Source: JAKOQB01 sp036824465
GTDB lineage: Bacteria > Pseudomonadota > Gammaproteobacteria > Burkholderiales > Burkholderiaceae_F
Assembly (NCBI GenBank): GCA_036824465.1
Contig: DAITAC010000065.1
Span: 1-24,577, forward strand
Direction of reading: 5' to 3'
Length of the DNA stretch: 24,577 nt
Positions 1-8,901 of the stretch are shown here, piece after piece (position 1 is the first letter of the stretch; every line of letters starts with the position of its first letter). The position numbers were made by a program, and so were the translations under genes. The notes beneath the pieces are model-generated. The model worked only from the letters and a program-made list of their open reading frames with translations, was not told the DNA's origin and ran no database searches.

Positions 1-1196
1 GCCACCGCCTCGTGCGCATCGCGGAACGGCAGGCCCTTGCGCACGAGGTAATCGGCCAAGTCGGTCGCCGTCGAAAATCCTTCCTCGGCTGCGCGCCGCA
101 TCGCCTCGGGGTTGACTTCGATCCCGGGCAGCATCTCAGCAAACGCGCGCAGGGTATCGAGTACCGTGTCGACGGTGTCGAACAGCGGCTCCTTGTCCTC
201 CTGGTTGTCCTTGTTGTAGGCGAGCGGCTGGCCCTTCATCAGCGTCAGCAGAGCGGTGAGGCTGCCATAGACCCGGCCCGTTTTCCCGCGCGCGAGTTCG
301 GCGACGTCCGGATTCCTCTTCTGCGGCATGATCGACGAGCCGGTCGTGAATCGATCCGGCAGCCGCACGAAAGCGAAGCGCGGATTCATCCACAGCACCA
401 GTTCCTCGCTCAAGCGAGACACATGCATCATCAGCATGGCGCCAACGGCGCAGAACTCGATCGCGAAGTCGCGATCGCTGACGGCGTCGAGCGAGTTTTC
501 GCAGATCGCCTCGAAGCCCAGCCGTTTCGCCACGAATGCGCGATCGATCGGAAAGGTCGTGCCGGCCAGCGCCGCCGCGCCCAGCGGCAGTCGATTCAGG
601 CGCTTGCGGGTATCGAGCAGGCGTTCCCGATCGCGCTCGAACATCTCGACGTAAGCCAGCAAGTGGTGCCCGAAGGTTACGGGCTGTGCGACCTGCAGGT
701 GGGTGAAACCGGGCATCACCGTGGCCGCGTGAGTGGCCGCCTGCGCGACCAGCGCGCGCTGCATCTGGGTCAGCGCATTCACGATGTGATCGACTTCGCC
801 GCGCAACCACAGCCGCACGTCGGTGGCGATCTGATCGTTGCGTGAGCGGCCCGTGTGCAATCGCTTGCCGGCCTCACCGATCAGGTCAGTCAGCCGCTTC
901 TCGATGTTCAGGTGGACGTCTTCCAGTTCGAGCAGCCAGTTGAACTCGCCGCGCTCGATCTCAGCGCGAATCTGCGCCAGGCCTTTCTCGATCGCCGCCA
1001 GGTCAGCGGAAGTCAGCACCCCGACATGCGCCAGCATCGCGGCGTGCGCAAGCGAGCCTTCGATATCCGCCATTGCCAGCCGATGATCGAACCCGATGCT
1101 CGCCGTGTAGCGCAGCACGAAATCCGCCACCGGTTCGCTGAAACGGCCGGACCACCCGCTTTGCTTGGCGTGCAGAGATGACGCTTTCTTTGACAT
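1..1196 (-). CDS. argH: Argininosuccinate lyase, 3' end outside window
   Basis: Cleaves argininosuccinate to arginine and fumarate, the last step of arginine synthesis, in the cytoplasm. I translated the minus strand from the ATG at 1196 (protein begins MSKKASSLHAKQSGW) and found about 398 uninterrupted codons running off the left edge. The usual length is about 460-470 residues, so roughly the last 65 are missing. Visible family features are the GRSRNDQ block near residue 120, the THLQVAQP block, and the fumarase/lyase-superfamily signature GSSIMPQKRNPD at about residues 286-297, whose second serine (about 288) is the expected catalytic base. No frameshift was seen. It is divergent from the histidine kinase gene. 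argH beside an AlgZ/AlgR pair is an arrangement known from Pseudomonas and relatives. Confidence 0.96.
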   Translation of the reverse strand, partial: MSKKASSLHAKQSGWSGRFSEPVADFVLRYTASIGFDHRLAMADIEGSLAHAAMLAHVGVLTSADLAAIEKGLAQIRAEIERGEFNWLLELEDVHLNIEKRLTDLIGEAGKRLHTGRSRNDQIATDVRLWLRGEVDHIVNALTQMQRALVAQAATHAATVMPGFTHLQVAQPVTFGHHLLAYVEMFERDRERLLDTRKRLNRLPLGAAALAGTTFPIDRAFVAKRLGFEAICENSLDAVSDRDFAIEFCAVGAMLMMHVSRLSEELVLWMNPRFAFVRLPDRFTTGSSIMPQKRNPDVAELARGKTGRVYGSLTALLTLMKGQPLAYNKDNQEDKEPLFDTVDTVLDTLRAFAEMLPGIEVNPEAMRRAAEEGFSTATDLADYLVRKGLPFRDAHEAV

Positions 1197-1309
1197 GGCG
1201 AGTGAGCCTGCTTGCTTCGCGGGGCCGCGCAAGGCGATGATGCGACCTTTACGGACGCGCCGGGTTTCGATTGATTCGCGTCCGGACAACTACCGGGAAG
1301 TATAAGTAC

Positions 1310-2362
1310 GTGCGAAGAGCCCCAGGAAAAGTCGACATCTACATCGGCTCGCGTGACGAAACCGCGGCGCCGACGCCGCGTCTGGTGGTACCCGATGGCT
1401 GCAACTTCGGCGTGATCCTGCGCGTGGCGATCGGCGTCAACGTCGCGGCATTGGTCGGGGCGGCGATTGTCGCCGAGTCATCATCTGCCATTCCGCGCGG
1501 GTTCCTTGCGCTGGCTGCAGTCATTGAACCGGCCACGCTCGTGTCGCTGCTGATCTGGTGCCTGGCGCGGCGTGGCCTGCCGCCGCTTTCGGCCATGGTC
1601 CAGCGCGCGATCGCCTGGGGCGTTCCGGTACTGGCGGTGCTGATCGTCGTGCCAATCCTGACCGCGACGGCGCAGGGCGGGCTTCGTCCGCCGACGCTCG
1701 GCATGTTTGTCGCCGCGCTGGCCGCGGGCATTGTGATCCAGCACTACCTCGAATTGCGCGCGCGCGCTTACTCGCCGGTGCTGGCGGAGGCCAAGTACCA
1801 GGCGCTGCAATCGCGCATCCGGCCGCACTTCTTCTTCAACAGCCTCAATGCCGCAGTGTCGATCGTGCGCACCGATCCGGCGCGTGCCGAGCGCATGCTG
1901 GAATCGATCGCGGAACTGATCCGCGCCGTGATGGGCGACGTGCGCAGGCTGGTGCCGTTCGAACAGGAACTCGACCTCTGCCGTAAGTACGTCGAGATCG
2001 AACAGACGCGGCTGGGTGACCGGCTGCAGGTCGATTGGCAGATCGGTGCCGTGCATCCGCGTGCCGAGGTCCCGCAGCTTCTGCTGCAGCCGCTGATCGA
2101 AAACGCCGTACGCTATGGGGCGGAGAAGCTCGCTGGCCGCTGTGAGATCGTGGTGCAGGTCAAGCAGCGCGGCTTCAACCTGGAGGTGTTCGTCAGCAAC
2201 CCGATCGCGCGCGATCCGATCCAGCGCGAAGGCAACCAGATCGGATTGACTAATATTCGCGGTCGGCTCGCCCTGATTTACGATCTTGAAGGGCGGCTGG
2301 AGACCCGTGTGCGCAACGACCGATTCGAACTCAACCTCACCATACCGGTGGAGCAGAAGTGA
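1310..2362 (+). CDS. algZ: Membrane sensor histidine kinase, LytS/AlgZ type
   Basis: Sensor kinase of the His_kinase (PF06580) type, expected to sit in the inner membrane and phosphorylate the response regulator encoded next. With the GTG at 1310 it has 350 residues. About four hydrophobic segments lie near residues 33-55, 64-86, 100-121 and 129-149. They are followed by the H-box RPHFFFNSLN with the phospho-acceptor His at about 173, an N-box PLIENAVRYG (Asn about 265) and a G-box GNQIGLTNIRGRL. The usual DxGxG between the last two is replaced by VSNPIARDP, as I recall for AlgZ-like kinases. The start is uncertain. No in-frame ATG lies upstream of the membrane domain; GTG 1310 has a GGGAAG 9 nt upstream, while TTG 1271 would add 13 residues with no clear ribosome-binding site. 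The stop overlaps the regulator start by 4 bp. The symbol rests on domain type plus synteny; the signal sensed is unknown. Confidence 0.88.
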   Translation: MRRAPGKVDIYIGSRDETAAPTPRLVVPDGCNFGVILRVAIGVNVAALVGAAIVAESSSAIPRGFLALAAVIEPATLVSLLIWCLARRGLPPLSAMVQRAIAWGVPVLAVLIVVPILTATAQGGLRPPTLGMFVAALAAGIVIQHYLELRARAYSPVLAEAKYQALQSRIRPHFFFNSLNAAVSIVRTDPARAERMLESIAELIRAVMGDVRRLVPFEQELDLCRKYVEIEQTRLGDRLQVDWQIGAVHPRAEVPQLLLQPLIENAVRYGAEKLAGRCEIVVQVKQRGFNLEVFVSNPIARDPIQREGNQIGLTNIRGRLALIYDLEGRLETRVRNDRFELNLTIPVEQK

Positions 2363-3135
2363 CACTCAAAGTCCTGATCGTCGATGATGAACCGCCGGCC
2401 CGCGTGCGCATGCGCCAGCTGCTGGCCGAAGTGGATCGCGCCGAAGGCAATATCGACGTGATCGAAGCCGACAGCGGCATCGCGGCGCTGGAGATGGTTG
2501 ATCGCGAAGCGCCCGGCATCGTGCTGCTCGACATCCACATGCCTGGCATGAACGGCATCGAGGTGGCGCGGCACCTCGCCGCGCGCGAGGCGCCACCGGC
2601 AGTGATTTTTGTCACCGCCTTCGATGAACACGCGCTCGAGGCGTTCGAGGTCCAGGCGATGGATTACCTGCTCAAGCCCGTCCGCGTCGAGCGCCTGGCG
2701 GGCGCCCTGCAGCGCGCGCAGGCGCTGCGCCAGAACGAGCCACGGCTGGAGGAAGTCGCCCGCACGCTCGGCAATCAGCGCACGCATCTGACGGTGTCAG
2801 AGCGAGGCCGCATGGTGCTGATCCCGGTCGACGAGATCGTCTACCTGCGCGCGGAGCTGAAGTACGTGACGATCCGCACCGCGCAACGCGAGCACCTGAC
2901 CGAGGAATCACTGACGTCGCTCGAAACCGAATTCGGCGAGCGCTTCGTCCGTATTCATCGCAACGCGCTAGTGGCGCGCAAATCCATCCTCGGCTTCCAG
3001 CGCGTCAAGGGCGAAGTTCACGAGGATGGTGAAGCGGGCGAGGGGCACTGGGAAGTCATGCTCAAGGACCTGGCTGAGCGGTTGCCGATTTCAAGGCGGC
3101 AGTGGCCGAGCGTGAAGGCGGCGGCGAAGAGCTGA
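2359..3135 (+). CDS. algR: LytTR-family response regulator, AlgR type
   Basis: DNA-binding response regulator of 258 residues. The receiver domain (about 1-120) has the acidic pair D9-D10, the phospho-acceptor D58 in LLDIHMPGMNG, T86 and K106 in DYLLKPV. The C-terminal LytTR domain (about 150-255) carries the typical YLRAELKYVTIRT and FVRIHRNALV strings. The GTG start at 2359 sits in a GTGA overlap with the kinase stop, so the two are probably translationally coupled and act as a pair. In Pseudomonas the same order (argH, algZ, algR, hemC, hemD) is known and AlgR controls virulence and alginate genes. Here the regulon cannot be read from the sequence. Confidence 0.92.
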   Translation: MTLKVLIVDDEPPARVRMRQLLAEVDRAEGNIDVIEADSGIAALEMVDREAPGIVLLDIHMPGMNGIEVARHLAAREAPPAVIFVTAFDEHALEAFEVQAMDYLLKPVRVERLAGALQRAQALRQNEPRLEEVARTLGNQRTHLTVSERGRMVLIPVDEIVYLRAELKYVTIRTAQREHLTEESLTSLETEFGERFVRIHRNALVARKSILGFQRVKGEVHEDGEAGEGHWEVMLKDLAERLPISRRQWPSVKAAAKS

Positions 3136-3210
3136 GGTGTCTTCGTGCCCTGGGCGGCGCGTGGGGCGGTTCGCTTGTGCCAGCAGCCGCGAGTGCCAGG
3201 CCCATGCAGA

Positions 3211-4212
3211 TTATTCCGGCGTGACCTTTGCGTCGCGAATCACTTTGCCCCATTTTGCCGTCTCGGCAGTGATGAAACGGTCGAACTCCTCCGGGGTGCT
3301 GCCGACCGGAACGACTCCCATACTGTCGAGGCGCGCCTTGACCTCGTCGGTGCGCACGATCGCTGCGACTTCCGTTGACATGCGGCGGACGACTTCGGTC
3401 GGCGTGCCGGCCGGTGCGAGCATGCCGGCCCAGGTGCTGCCGGTGAAGCCGCTGAAGCCTTGCTCGATGAAGGTCGGAACGTCAGGCGCTGCCGCAAGCC
3501 GGCTTTCGGCAGCGACGCCGATCAGACGCACCTTGCCCGCTTTGCCCGGCGCGATCAGTCCGGACGCCGCATCGAAGAACAACTGAACCTGCCCACCCAT
3601 CAGGTCGGTCAAGGCAGGTGCTGCACCCCGATACGGGATGTGCACCATATAGGTCCTGGTGATTGCCTTGAACAACTCCGTGGTCAGATGGGCCGCCGAT
3701 CCATTGCCCGAGGAAGCGAAGCTGATCTTGCCCGGATTTGCCCGCGCATAGTCGATCAGTTCGCGCGCACTGTGGAACGGTGCATTGTTGTTGACCGACG
3801 CGATCAACGGCGCAATGCCGATCAACGACACTGGAGTCAGATCCTTGCGCGAATCGTAGGGGAGCTTGGGATACAGACTCGGGTTGGCGGCAAAGGCGGC
3901 GATCACAACCGCAAACGTGTAGCCGTCGGGTGCTGACTTCGCCAGTGCATCCACACCGATGATGCTGTTGGCGCCAGGCTTGTTGTCGATCGTCACGGGC
4001 TGCTTCAGGCGCTCCTGCAGTCGCTGCGCGACGATGCGAGCCATCTGGTCGGTGAACCCGGCCGGCGTGTACGGCACGATGATGCGGACCGGTTTGGCCG
4101 GCCAGTCGCTTTGTGCCCACGCGGCCGGCGCAGCGATCTGCGCCGCTGCTGCGACCATCGCCAGCATGCCCGCGAGCACCGCGCGCCCAGTGCGAGAACG
4201 ACGGACGATCAT
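3211..4212 (-). CDS. Bug/TctC-type periplasmic solute-binding protein
   Basis: Member of the Bordetella uptake gene (Bug, TctC; PF03401) family of extracytoplasmic binding proteins, 333 residues. It has a signal peptide (RRSRTGR then a long Ala-rich stretch, probable cleavage after AWA at residue 33) and the family string WPAKPVRIIVPYTPAG at the mature N-terminus. Further family strings are DNKPGANSIIG, FASSGNGSAAHL, VHIPYRGAAPALTDLMGGQ and TWAGMLAPAGTP. The ATG at 4212 is preceded by AGGGAGG (complement of 4218-4224) at good spacing. Such proteins bind carboxylates, amino acids or related compounds. No TctA/TctB membrane partners lie nearby, so it is an orphan, as is common for this family in Burkholderiales. 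It lies 92 bp downstream of ppc on the same strand and converges with the regulator gene. Ligand unknown. Confidence 0.93.
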   Translation of the reverse strand: MIVRRSRTGRAVLAGMLAMVAAAAQIAAPAAWAQSDWPAKPVRIIVPYTPAGFTDQMARIVAQRLQERLKQPVTIDNKPGANSIIGVDALAKSAPDGYTFAVVIAAFAANPSLYPKLPYDSRKDLTPVSLIGIAPLIASVNNNAPFHSARELIDYARANPGKISFASSGNGSAAHLTTELFKAITRTYMVHIPYRGAAPALTDLMGGQVQLFFDAASGLIAPGKAGKVRLIGVAAESRLAAAPDVPTFIEQGFSGFTGSTWAGMLAPAGTPTEVVRRMSTEVAAIVRTDEVKARLDSMGVVPVGSTPEEFDRFITAETAKWGKVIRDAKVTPE

Positions 4213-4304
4213 TGCTGCCTCCCTGAGAACGAAACGGGGCTCGACCGTATCCCCGCGAATCGATGCCCGGATTTCCGGTTGCCGTTGTTTCCTTGATAGC
4301 GGTC

Positions 4305-7076
4305 TCAGCCGGTATTGCGCAACCCCGCCGACACGCCGTTGATCGTCAGATGGATCCCGCGCTTCACCCGCGCATCGCTGCGCTCATCCGTCTTGCCAGA
4401 TCGGTGGCGCTTGATCAGCTCCACTTGCAGATGATTCAGCGGATCGAGATAGGGTCGACGTACGCGGATACTGCGCGCCAGTTCGGGGTTTGATTCGAGC
4501 AGTCCGCGCTGGCCGCTGATTGCGAGCCAGTGTTTGAGCGTCAGTTCGAATTCCTGTCGGATTGCGGCAAGTATCTGCCGACCGCGCTTCTTGTCCGATG
4601 CCAGTTGTGCGTAACGACCGGCCACCGCGAGATCGGCCTTTGCCAGCACCATTTCCATGTTCGAGGTCAACGCGCGGAAAAACGGCCAGCGCGCCAGCAT
4701 CGTCTGCAGCAGTTGCAGTCGCTGCCTGCGCGACGATGCCGAGCGTCCCGCTTTGAGGTACGCATCGATGCCGCTGCCGAAGCCGTACCAGCCCGGCAGA
4801 ACGATGCGGCACTGGCCCCACGCGAAAACCCACGGGATCGCGCGCAGGTCCTCGATGCGTCCGGTGGCCTTTCTCGACGCCGGCCGACTGCCGATATTCA
4901 GCTCCATGATCTCGGCGATGGGCGTCGCACTGAAGAAGAACTCGGCGAATCCTTTGGTCTCATACACCAATGCGCGATAGGCGCGATGCGCGTGCTGCGC
5001 GACTTCTTCCAGCGCCACTTCGAACTCCTCTTGAGCGCGCGCAGATTCGTGCGGGGTCGGCAGCAGGCTTGTCTGCAACACGGCCGATACCAGCCGTTCA
5101 AGGTTGCGACGCCCGATGCGTGGGTCGGCGTACTTGGCCTGGATGATCTCGCCCTGCTCGGTCAGTCGGATCTGCCCGCGCACGCTGCCGGGCGGCTGCG
5201 CCAGGATCGCCTCGAAGCTGGGACCACCGCCGCGACCGACGGTGCCGCCGCGTCCATGGAACAGACGCAACTGCACCCCGTGTTCGTCGAACAACGCCAA
5301 CAGGCGTTGCGTGGTCTTGTAGAGGTGCCAGTTGGACGCGAGGAATCCTCCGTCCTTGTTGCTGTCCGAATAGCCCAGCATCACCTCCTGCAGCGGCCGC
5401 CCGCCTACATTGGAGATCAGCAAGTGCCGCAGGCCCGGATGCGCGAGCAGATCGCGCATGATCGCCGGCGCGTGCTCAAGATCCTCGATTGTCTCGAACA
5501 GCGGTACCACCATCAGCGCGCAGCAGCGCAGCTCGGTGCCCGTGAGCAGTCCCGTTTCCTTCTGCAACAGCGCGACCTCGAGCAGGTCAGACAGCGATTC
5601 GGTATGGGAAACAATGTGCCGGTCGATCGCGTTCGGACCGAACGTCGCGCGCAACGCGCGCGCGCCGTCGAACACGGCGAGCTCGGCGCGTGTGCGCTCC
5701 GAATACGCGAGGTGCGGTGACACCAGGGGCCGCGTGTGCGCCAGTTCGCGCGACAGCAGCTTGATGCGCTCAGCTTCCGGCAGCTTGCGGTAGTCGGTGC
5801 AGACCTCGGCTGCAGCGAGCAACTCACCGACCACGGACTCGAATACGTCGGAGCTTTGACGCAGATCGAGCGTGGCGCCATGAAAACCGAACACCTCGAC
5901 CGTGCGCGTCAGCGGGGCGAGCCGATGCTCGGCCAGCGCGCGGCTCTTGTGGTGCGCGAGCGATGCCGCGACGACCAGGAGGTCCGAGTGGAAAGCGACG
6001 GCATCCAGATATGGCGCGGCGTCACCCAGCGCGCTGCGCGCACGCACATCCAGGTCGAGCGCTTCCGCAGTCGCGGTCAGGCGGGCATAGATGCCGGTCA
6101 ACGCGCGTCGATATGGCTCATCGGCGCGTTGTGGCGATCGGTCCGGACTGCGCTCGGCCAGCGCGGTCAACGCCGGATCGACCTCGACGAGCAACGCGGC
6201 CATCGACAGTTCGGCTCCAAGCGCGTGCACTTCGCGCAGGTAGTGATCCAAGATCAATTCGGCCTGCGCCGTCAGTGCGGCGCGCATCGTCGCCGCCGTC
6301 ACGTGGGGGTGACCATCGCGGTCACCACCGATCCACGATCCAAGCCGCAGGAACGGCGCGAGATGCTCCTCGCCGAGCGCATGTTCCATCGTCGCGTATA
6401 GCCGTGGAATCTCCGGCAAGAACGTCGAGCGCCAGTACGACAGCGCGTTGGTGATCTCGTCGGCGACCGTGAGCTTCTGCGGGCGCAGCATGCGCGTTTG
6501 CCAGACCGTGCTGACCTGCGCCGCGAGGCGCGCATCGATGGCGGCGACTTCATCGGCGTCCTCCAGCGCCGCTGCCAGTTCGCGTGCGTCCAGCAGCCGA
6601 GCAATCTCGCGCTCGACATCGAGAATGCTCTTGCGCCGTACCTCGGTCGGATGTGCGGTCAGGACCGGCATCACGCAGGCATGCCGCAGCAGCCCGCGGA
6701 TCTTTCCGAGCGTGACGCCGCGCTGTGACAGCAGGGCAAAGGTGTCTTCAAGGCTGCCGGCGAGCGACTGGTGCTGGCGCCGCACCCGCCGCATTTCGCG
6801 GACCTGCTCCTGGTCCTCGGCGATGTTGGCCAGATGGGAGAAATAACTGAAGGCGCGCACCACGCTGACCGTGGCATCGCGCGGCAGCTTTTTCAGCAGG
6901 CGGTCGAGCTGGCGTCCATCCTCCGGATTGCCGCTGCGAGAAAAGCGCATCGCTGCCTGGCGGATATCTTCCACCGTCGCATACAGCGCCTCGCCCTCAT
7001 AATGCTTCAACGCCTGGCCGAGCAGGCGACCAAGCAGGCGGATGTCTTCGCGCAGGGCGAAGTTGTCTTGCGTCAT
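4305..7076 (-). CDS. ppc: Phosphoenolpyruvate carboxylase
   Basis: Carboxylates phosphoenolpyruvate with bicarbonate to oxaloacetate, replenishing the TCA cycle. It has 923 residues from the ATG at 7076 (begins MTQDNFALREDIRLLG), close to the bacterial norm of about 880-930. An upstream in-frame start at 7163 would add 29 residues with no family resemblance and run into the hemC leader, so I reject it. Signatures are VLTAHPTEVRRKS with the catalytic His at about 142, GYSDSNKDGG, and FHGRGGTVGRGGG with His about 607 and Arg about 609 and 615. The C-terminus GVSAGLRNTG is the typical PEPC end. It is divergent from hemC with 77 bp between the starts. Long open frames antisense to it are GC-driven shadows. 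Confidence 0.97.
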   Translation of the reverse strand: MTQDNFALREDIRLLGRLLGQALKHYEGEALYATVEDIRQAAMRFSRSGNPEDGRQLDRLLKKLPRDATVSVVRAFSYFSHLANIAEDQEQVREMRRVRRQHQSLAGSLEDTFALLSQRGVTLGKIRGLLRHACVMPVLTAHPTEVRRKSILDVEREIARLLDARELAAALEDADEVAAIDARLAAQVSTVWQTRMLRPQKLTVADEITNALSYWRSTFLPEIPRLYATMEHALGEEHLAPFLRLGSWIGGDRDGHPHVTAATMRAALTAQAELILDHYLREVHALGAELSMAALLVEVDPALTALAERSPDRSPQRADEPYRRALTGIYARLTATAEALDLDVRARSALGDAAPYLDAVAFHSDLLVVAASLAHHKSRALAEHRLAPLTRTVEVFGFHGATLDLRQSSDVFESVVGELLAAAEVCTDYRKLPEAERIKLLSRELAHTRPLVSPHLAYSERTRAELAVFDGARALRATFGPNAIDRHIVSHTESLSDLLEVALLQKETGLLTGTELRCCALMVVPLFETIEDLEHAPAIMRDLLAHPGLRHLLISNVGGRPLQEVMLGYSDSNKDGGFLASNWHLYKTTQRLLALFDEHGVQLRLFHGRGGTVGRGGGPSFEAILAQPPGSVRGQIRLTEQGEIIQAKYADPRIGRRNLERLVSAVLQTSLLPTPHESARAQEEFEVALEEVAQHAHRAYRALVYETKGFAEFFFSATPIAEIMELNIGSRPASRKATGRIEDLRAIPWVFAWGQCRIVLPGWYGFGSGIDAYLKAGRSASSRRQRLQLLQTMLARWPFFRALTSNMEMVLAKADLAVAGRYAQLASDKKRGRQILAAIRQEFELTLKHWLAISGQRGLLESNPELARSIRVRRPYLDPLNHLQVELIKRHRSGKTDERSDARVKRGIHLTINGVSAGLRNTG

Positions 7077-7153
7077 GGACGAAGGATTCGGGTGCCCGAG
7101 CAAGATAACAGACGCGCTAAAGTTCGCGCCGGTTGAACAAGGGAGACGTGCCG

Positions 7154-8068
7154 ATGACGGCACATTGGATCATCGCAACCCGCGCAAGCCCGCTGGCACT
7201 GTGGCAGGCCGAGCACGTGCAGGCGCGGCTGCGCGAACTTCATCCGGATGCCCGTGTCGATCTGCTCGGCATGACGACGCGTGGTGACCAGATTCTCGAC
7301 CGCGCGCTGTCGAAAGTCGGCGGCAAGGGACTGTTCATCAAGGAGCTTGAGGTCGCGCTGATCGAAGGCCGCGCGCATCTGGCGGTGCATTCGCTGAAGG
7401 ACGTGCCGATGGAACTCGCGCCGGAGTTTCGTCTGGCGGCCGTGATGGAACGCGAAGACCCGCGCGACTGCTTTGTGTCGTCGCGATTTGACTCGCTCGA
7501 CGAACTGCCCCCCGGCGCCAGGGTCGGCACGTCCAGCTTGCGGCGCGAGCTGATGTTGCGCGCCCATTACCCACACCTCACCATCCAGCCCGTGCGCGGC
7601 AATGTCGGCACAAGGCTGGGGAAGCTGGATCGAGGCGATTTCGATGCGCTGCTGATGGCAGCGGCGGGACTGAAGCGGCTCGGGCTGGCCGCACGAATCC
7701 GGCAAATCCTGCCGCCATCGACGTTCCTGCCGGCGCCGGGACAGGGTGCGCTTGGCATCGAGGTGGTGGCAACGAATGATGACGCTGCGCTGGCGGTTGC
7801 GCCGCTTGAACATGCGGCGACGCGCGCGGCAGCAATGGCCGAGCGCGCCGTGTCGCGCGGACTCGGTGGCAGCTGTGAAGTGCCGTTGGCTGCGTATGCC
7901 GAGATCGAGAATGGGCGGCTGCGATTGCGGGCCCTGGTCGGAAATCACGTTAGCGGCGAGTTTGTCGAGGTGAGCAGCGACGGCCCGATGGCGGACGGCG
8001 AAGCGATTGCCGCGCATGCGGTGGCGGAACTGAAGGCGCGCGGCGCGCTGCAACTGCTGGCGAAGTGA
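7154..8068 (+). CDS. hemC: Porphobilinogen deaminase (hydroxymethylbilane synthase)
   Basis: Polymerises four porphobilinogens into hydroxymethylbilane in tetrapyrrole synthesis. It has 304 residues from the ATG at 7154, which is preceded by GGGAG at 7141-7145; a TTG at 7133 is less likely because the family N-terminus is WIIATRASPLALWQAEHV. Visible motifs are the substrate-binding block KGLFIKELE...AVHSLKDVP, RRELMLRAHYP...RGNVGTRL, APGQGALGIE, and GGSCEVPLAAYA with the dipyrromethane-cofactor cysteine at residue 241. The stop overlaps the hemD start by 4 bp (GTGA). It opens the hemC-D-X-Y cluster and is divergent from ppc. Confidence 0.97.
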   Translation: MTAHWIIATRASPLALWQAEHVQARLRELHPDARVDLLGMTTRGDQILDRALSKVGGKGLFIKELEVALIEGRAHLAVHSLKDVPMELAPEFRLAAVMEREDPRDCFVSSRFDSLDELPPGARVGTSSLRRELMLRAHYPHLTIQPVRGNVGTRLGKLDRGDFDALLMAAAGLKRLGLAARIRQILPPSTFLPAPGQGALGIEVVATNDDAALAVAPLEHAATRAAAMAERAVSRGLGGSCEVPLAAYAEIENGRLRLRALVGNHVSGEFVEVSSDGPMADGEAIAAHAVAELKARGALQLLAK

Positions 8069-8859
8069 ATACGGCTTTCGCCAATCCGATTCTCGTGACG
8101 CGACCGGACGAAGCGGGCCGGATGCTCGCCGCGGCGCTGAATGCCGAGGGGGCCCGAGCACTTTGGGTACCGGCGTTTGATCTGAGCGGTGCGCCCGATC
8201 CGGAGAGTGCGCGTGCGACCCTGGCGCGGCTATCGCGCTTCGATCTCGCCGTCTTCGTCAGCCCGTCCGCAGTGCGTGCGACTAGGCAGCTGACCAGCGG
8301 GCCCTGGCCATCGAACACAGTGATCGGTGCGGTCGGCGCAGCCACGGCCGCTGCCGCGCGAGCACATCTGCATCCTGGCCGAGATGTCACCCTTGTCGCC
8401 CCGCCCGGGGACGACGAAGGCGGTTCGGAGGCCCTGCTGCGTGCGCTGGACGCGCGGCACGCCTCTTTCAGAAGCGTGTTGATTCTGCGCGCGAGCGGCG
8501 GGCGCGAGTGGCTGACGGAGCAACTGGAGACGCGCGGAGTCGAGGTCGAGTCGCTCGCGGTGTATGACCGGCGTGCACATGCGTTGACGACGCAGGAGCA
8601 TTCCGATCTCGTGGCGCTGCTCGCTGGTCCGCAGATCGCGATCGACAGTGTCTTTTCCAGCAGTGAAGCGGTCGATGCCGTCCGCGCGGCAATGTCCGCA
8701 CATGTCAAGGTGTGGCAGGCGATGCAGCGCGGTGTCGCGATCACATCGCACCCGCGCATTGCACAGCGACTTGCAGCGGCCGGATTCGCCCGCGTCGCGA
8801 TCGCACCCCTGCGCGCTGGCGAAATCATCACGGCCATTGCCCGCGCCACCCGTCAGTAG
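8065..8859 (+). CDS. hemD: Uroporphyrinogen-III synthase
   Basis: Cyclises hydroxymethylbilane, with inversion of ring D, to uroporphyrinogen III, the branch point to heme and siroheme. It has 264 residues from a GTG at 8065 that overlaps the hemC stop. HemD is weakly conserved, so the call rests on position between hemC and hemX, on the length and on typical strings: ILVTRPDEAGRMLAAAL at the N-terminus, FDLAVFVSPSAVRA, RASGGREWLTEQLETRGVEVESLAVYDRR, and SSSEAVDAV followed by TSHPRIAQRLAAAGFARV near the end. Expression is probably coupled to hemC. Confidence 0.93.
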   Translation: MNTAFANPILVTRPDEAGRMLAAALNAEGARALWVPAFDLSGAPDPESARATLARLSRFDLAVFVSPSAVRATRQLTSGPWPSNTVIGAVGAATAAAARAHLHPGRDVTLVAPPGDDEGGSEALLRALDARHASFRSVLILRASGGREWLTEQLETRGVEVESLAVYDRRAHALTTQEHSDLVALLAGPQIAIDSVFSSSEAVDAVRAAMSAHVKVWQAMQRGVAITSHPRIAQRLAAAGFARVAIAPLRAGEIITAIARATRQ

Positions 8860-8901
8860 AATCGCTGCTGCGGCGCGCACCGGGCGCTGTATTGAGCTGC
8901 G

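Noticed and set aside
12..845. 277-codon open frame on the + strand at the left edge
   Set aside because: Antisense to argH, which I translated fully with intact signatures.
3136..3210. Possible terminator between the convergent regulator and Bug genes
   Set aside because: No stem with a T-tract on either strand that I could find.
4530..5720. 396-codon open frame on the + strand opposite ppc
   Set aside because: Antisense shadow of a conserved enzyme, with no recognisable motif and no ribosome-binding site.
7077..7163. 29-residue N-terminal extension of PEP carboxylase
   Set aside because: The family N-terminus begins at the ATG at 7076; the extension runs into the hemC leader and has no resemblance to the family.
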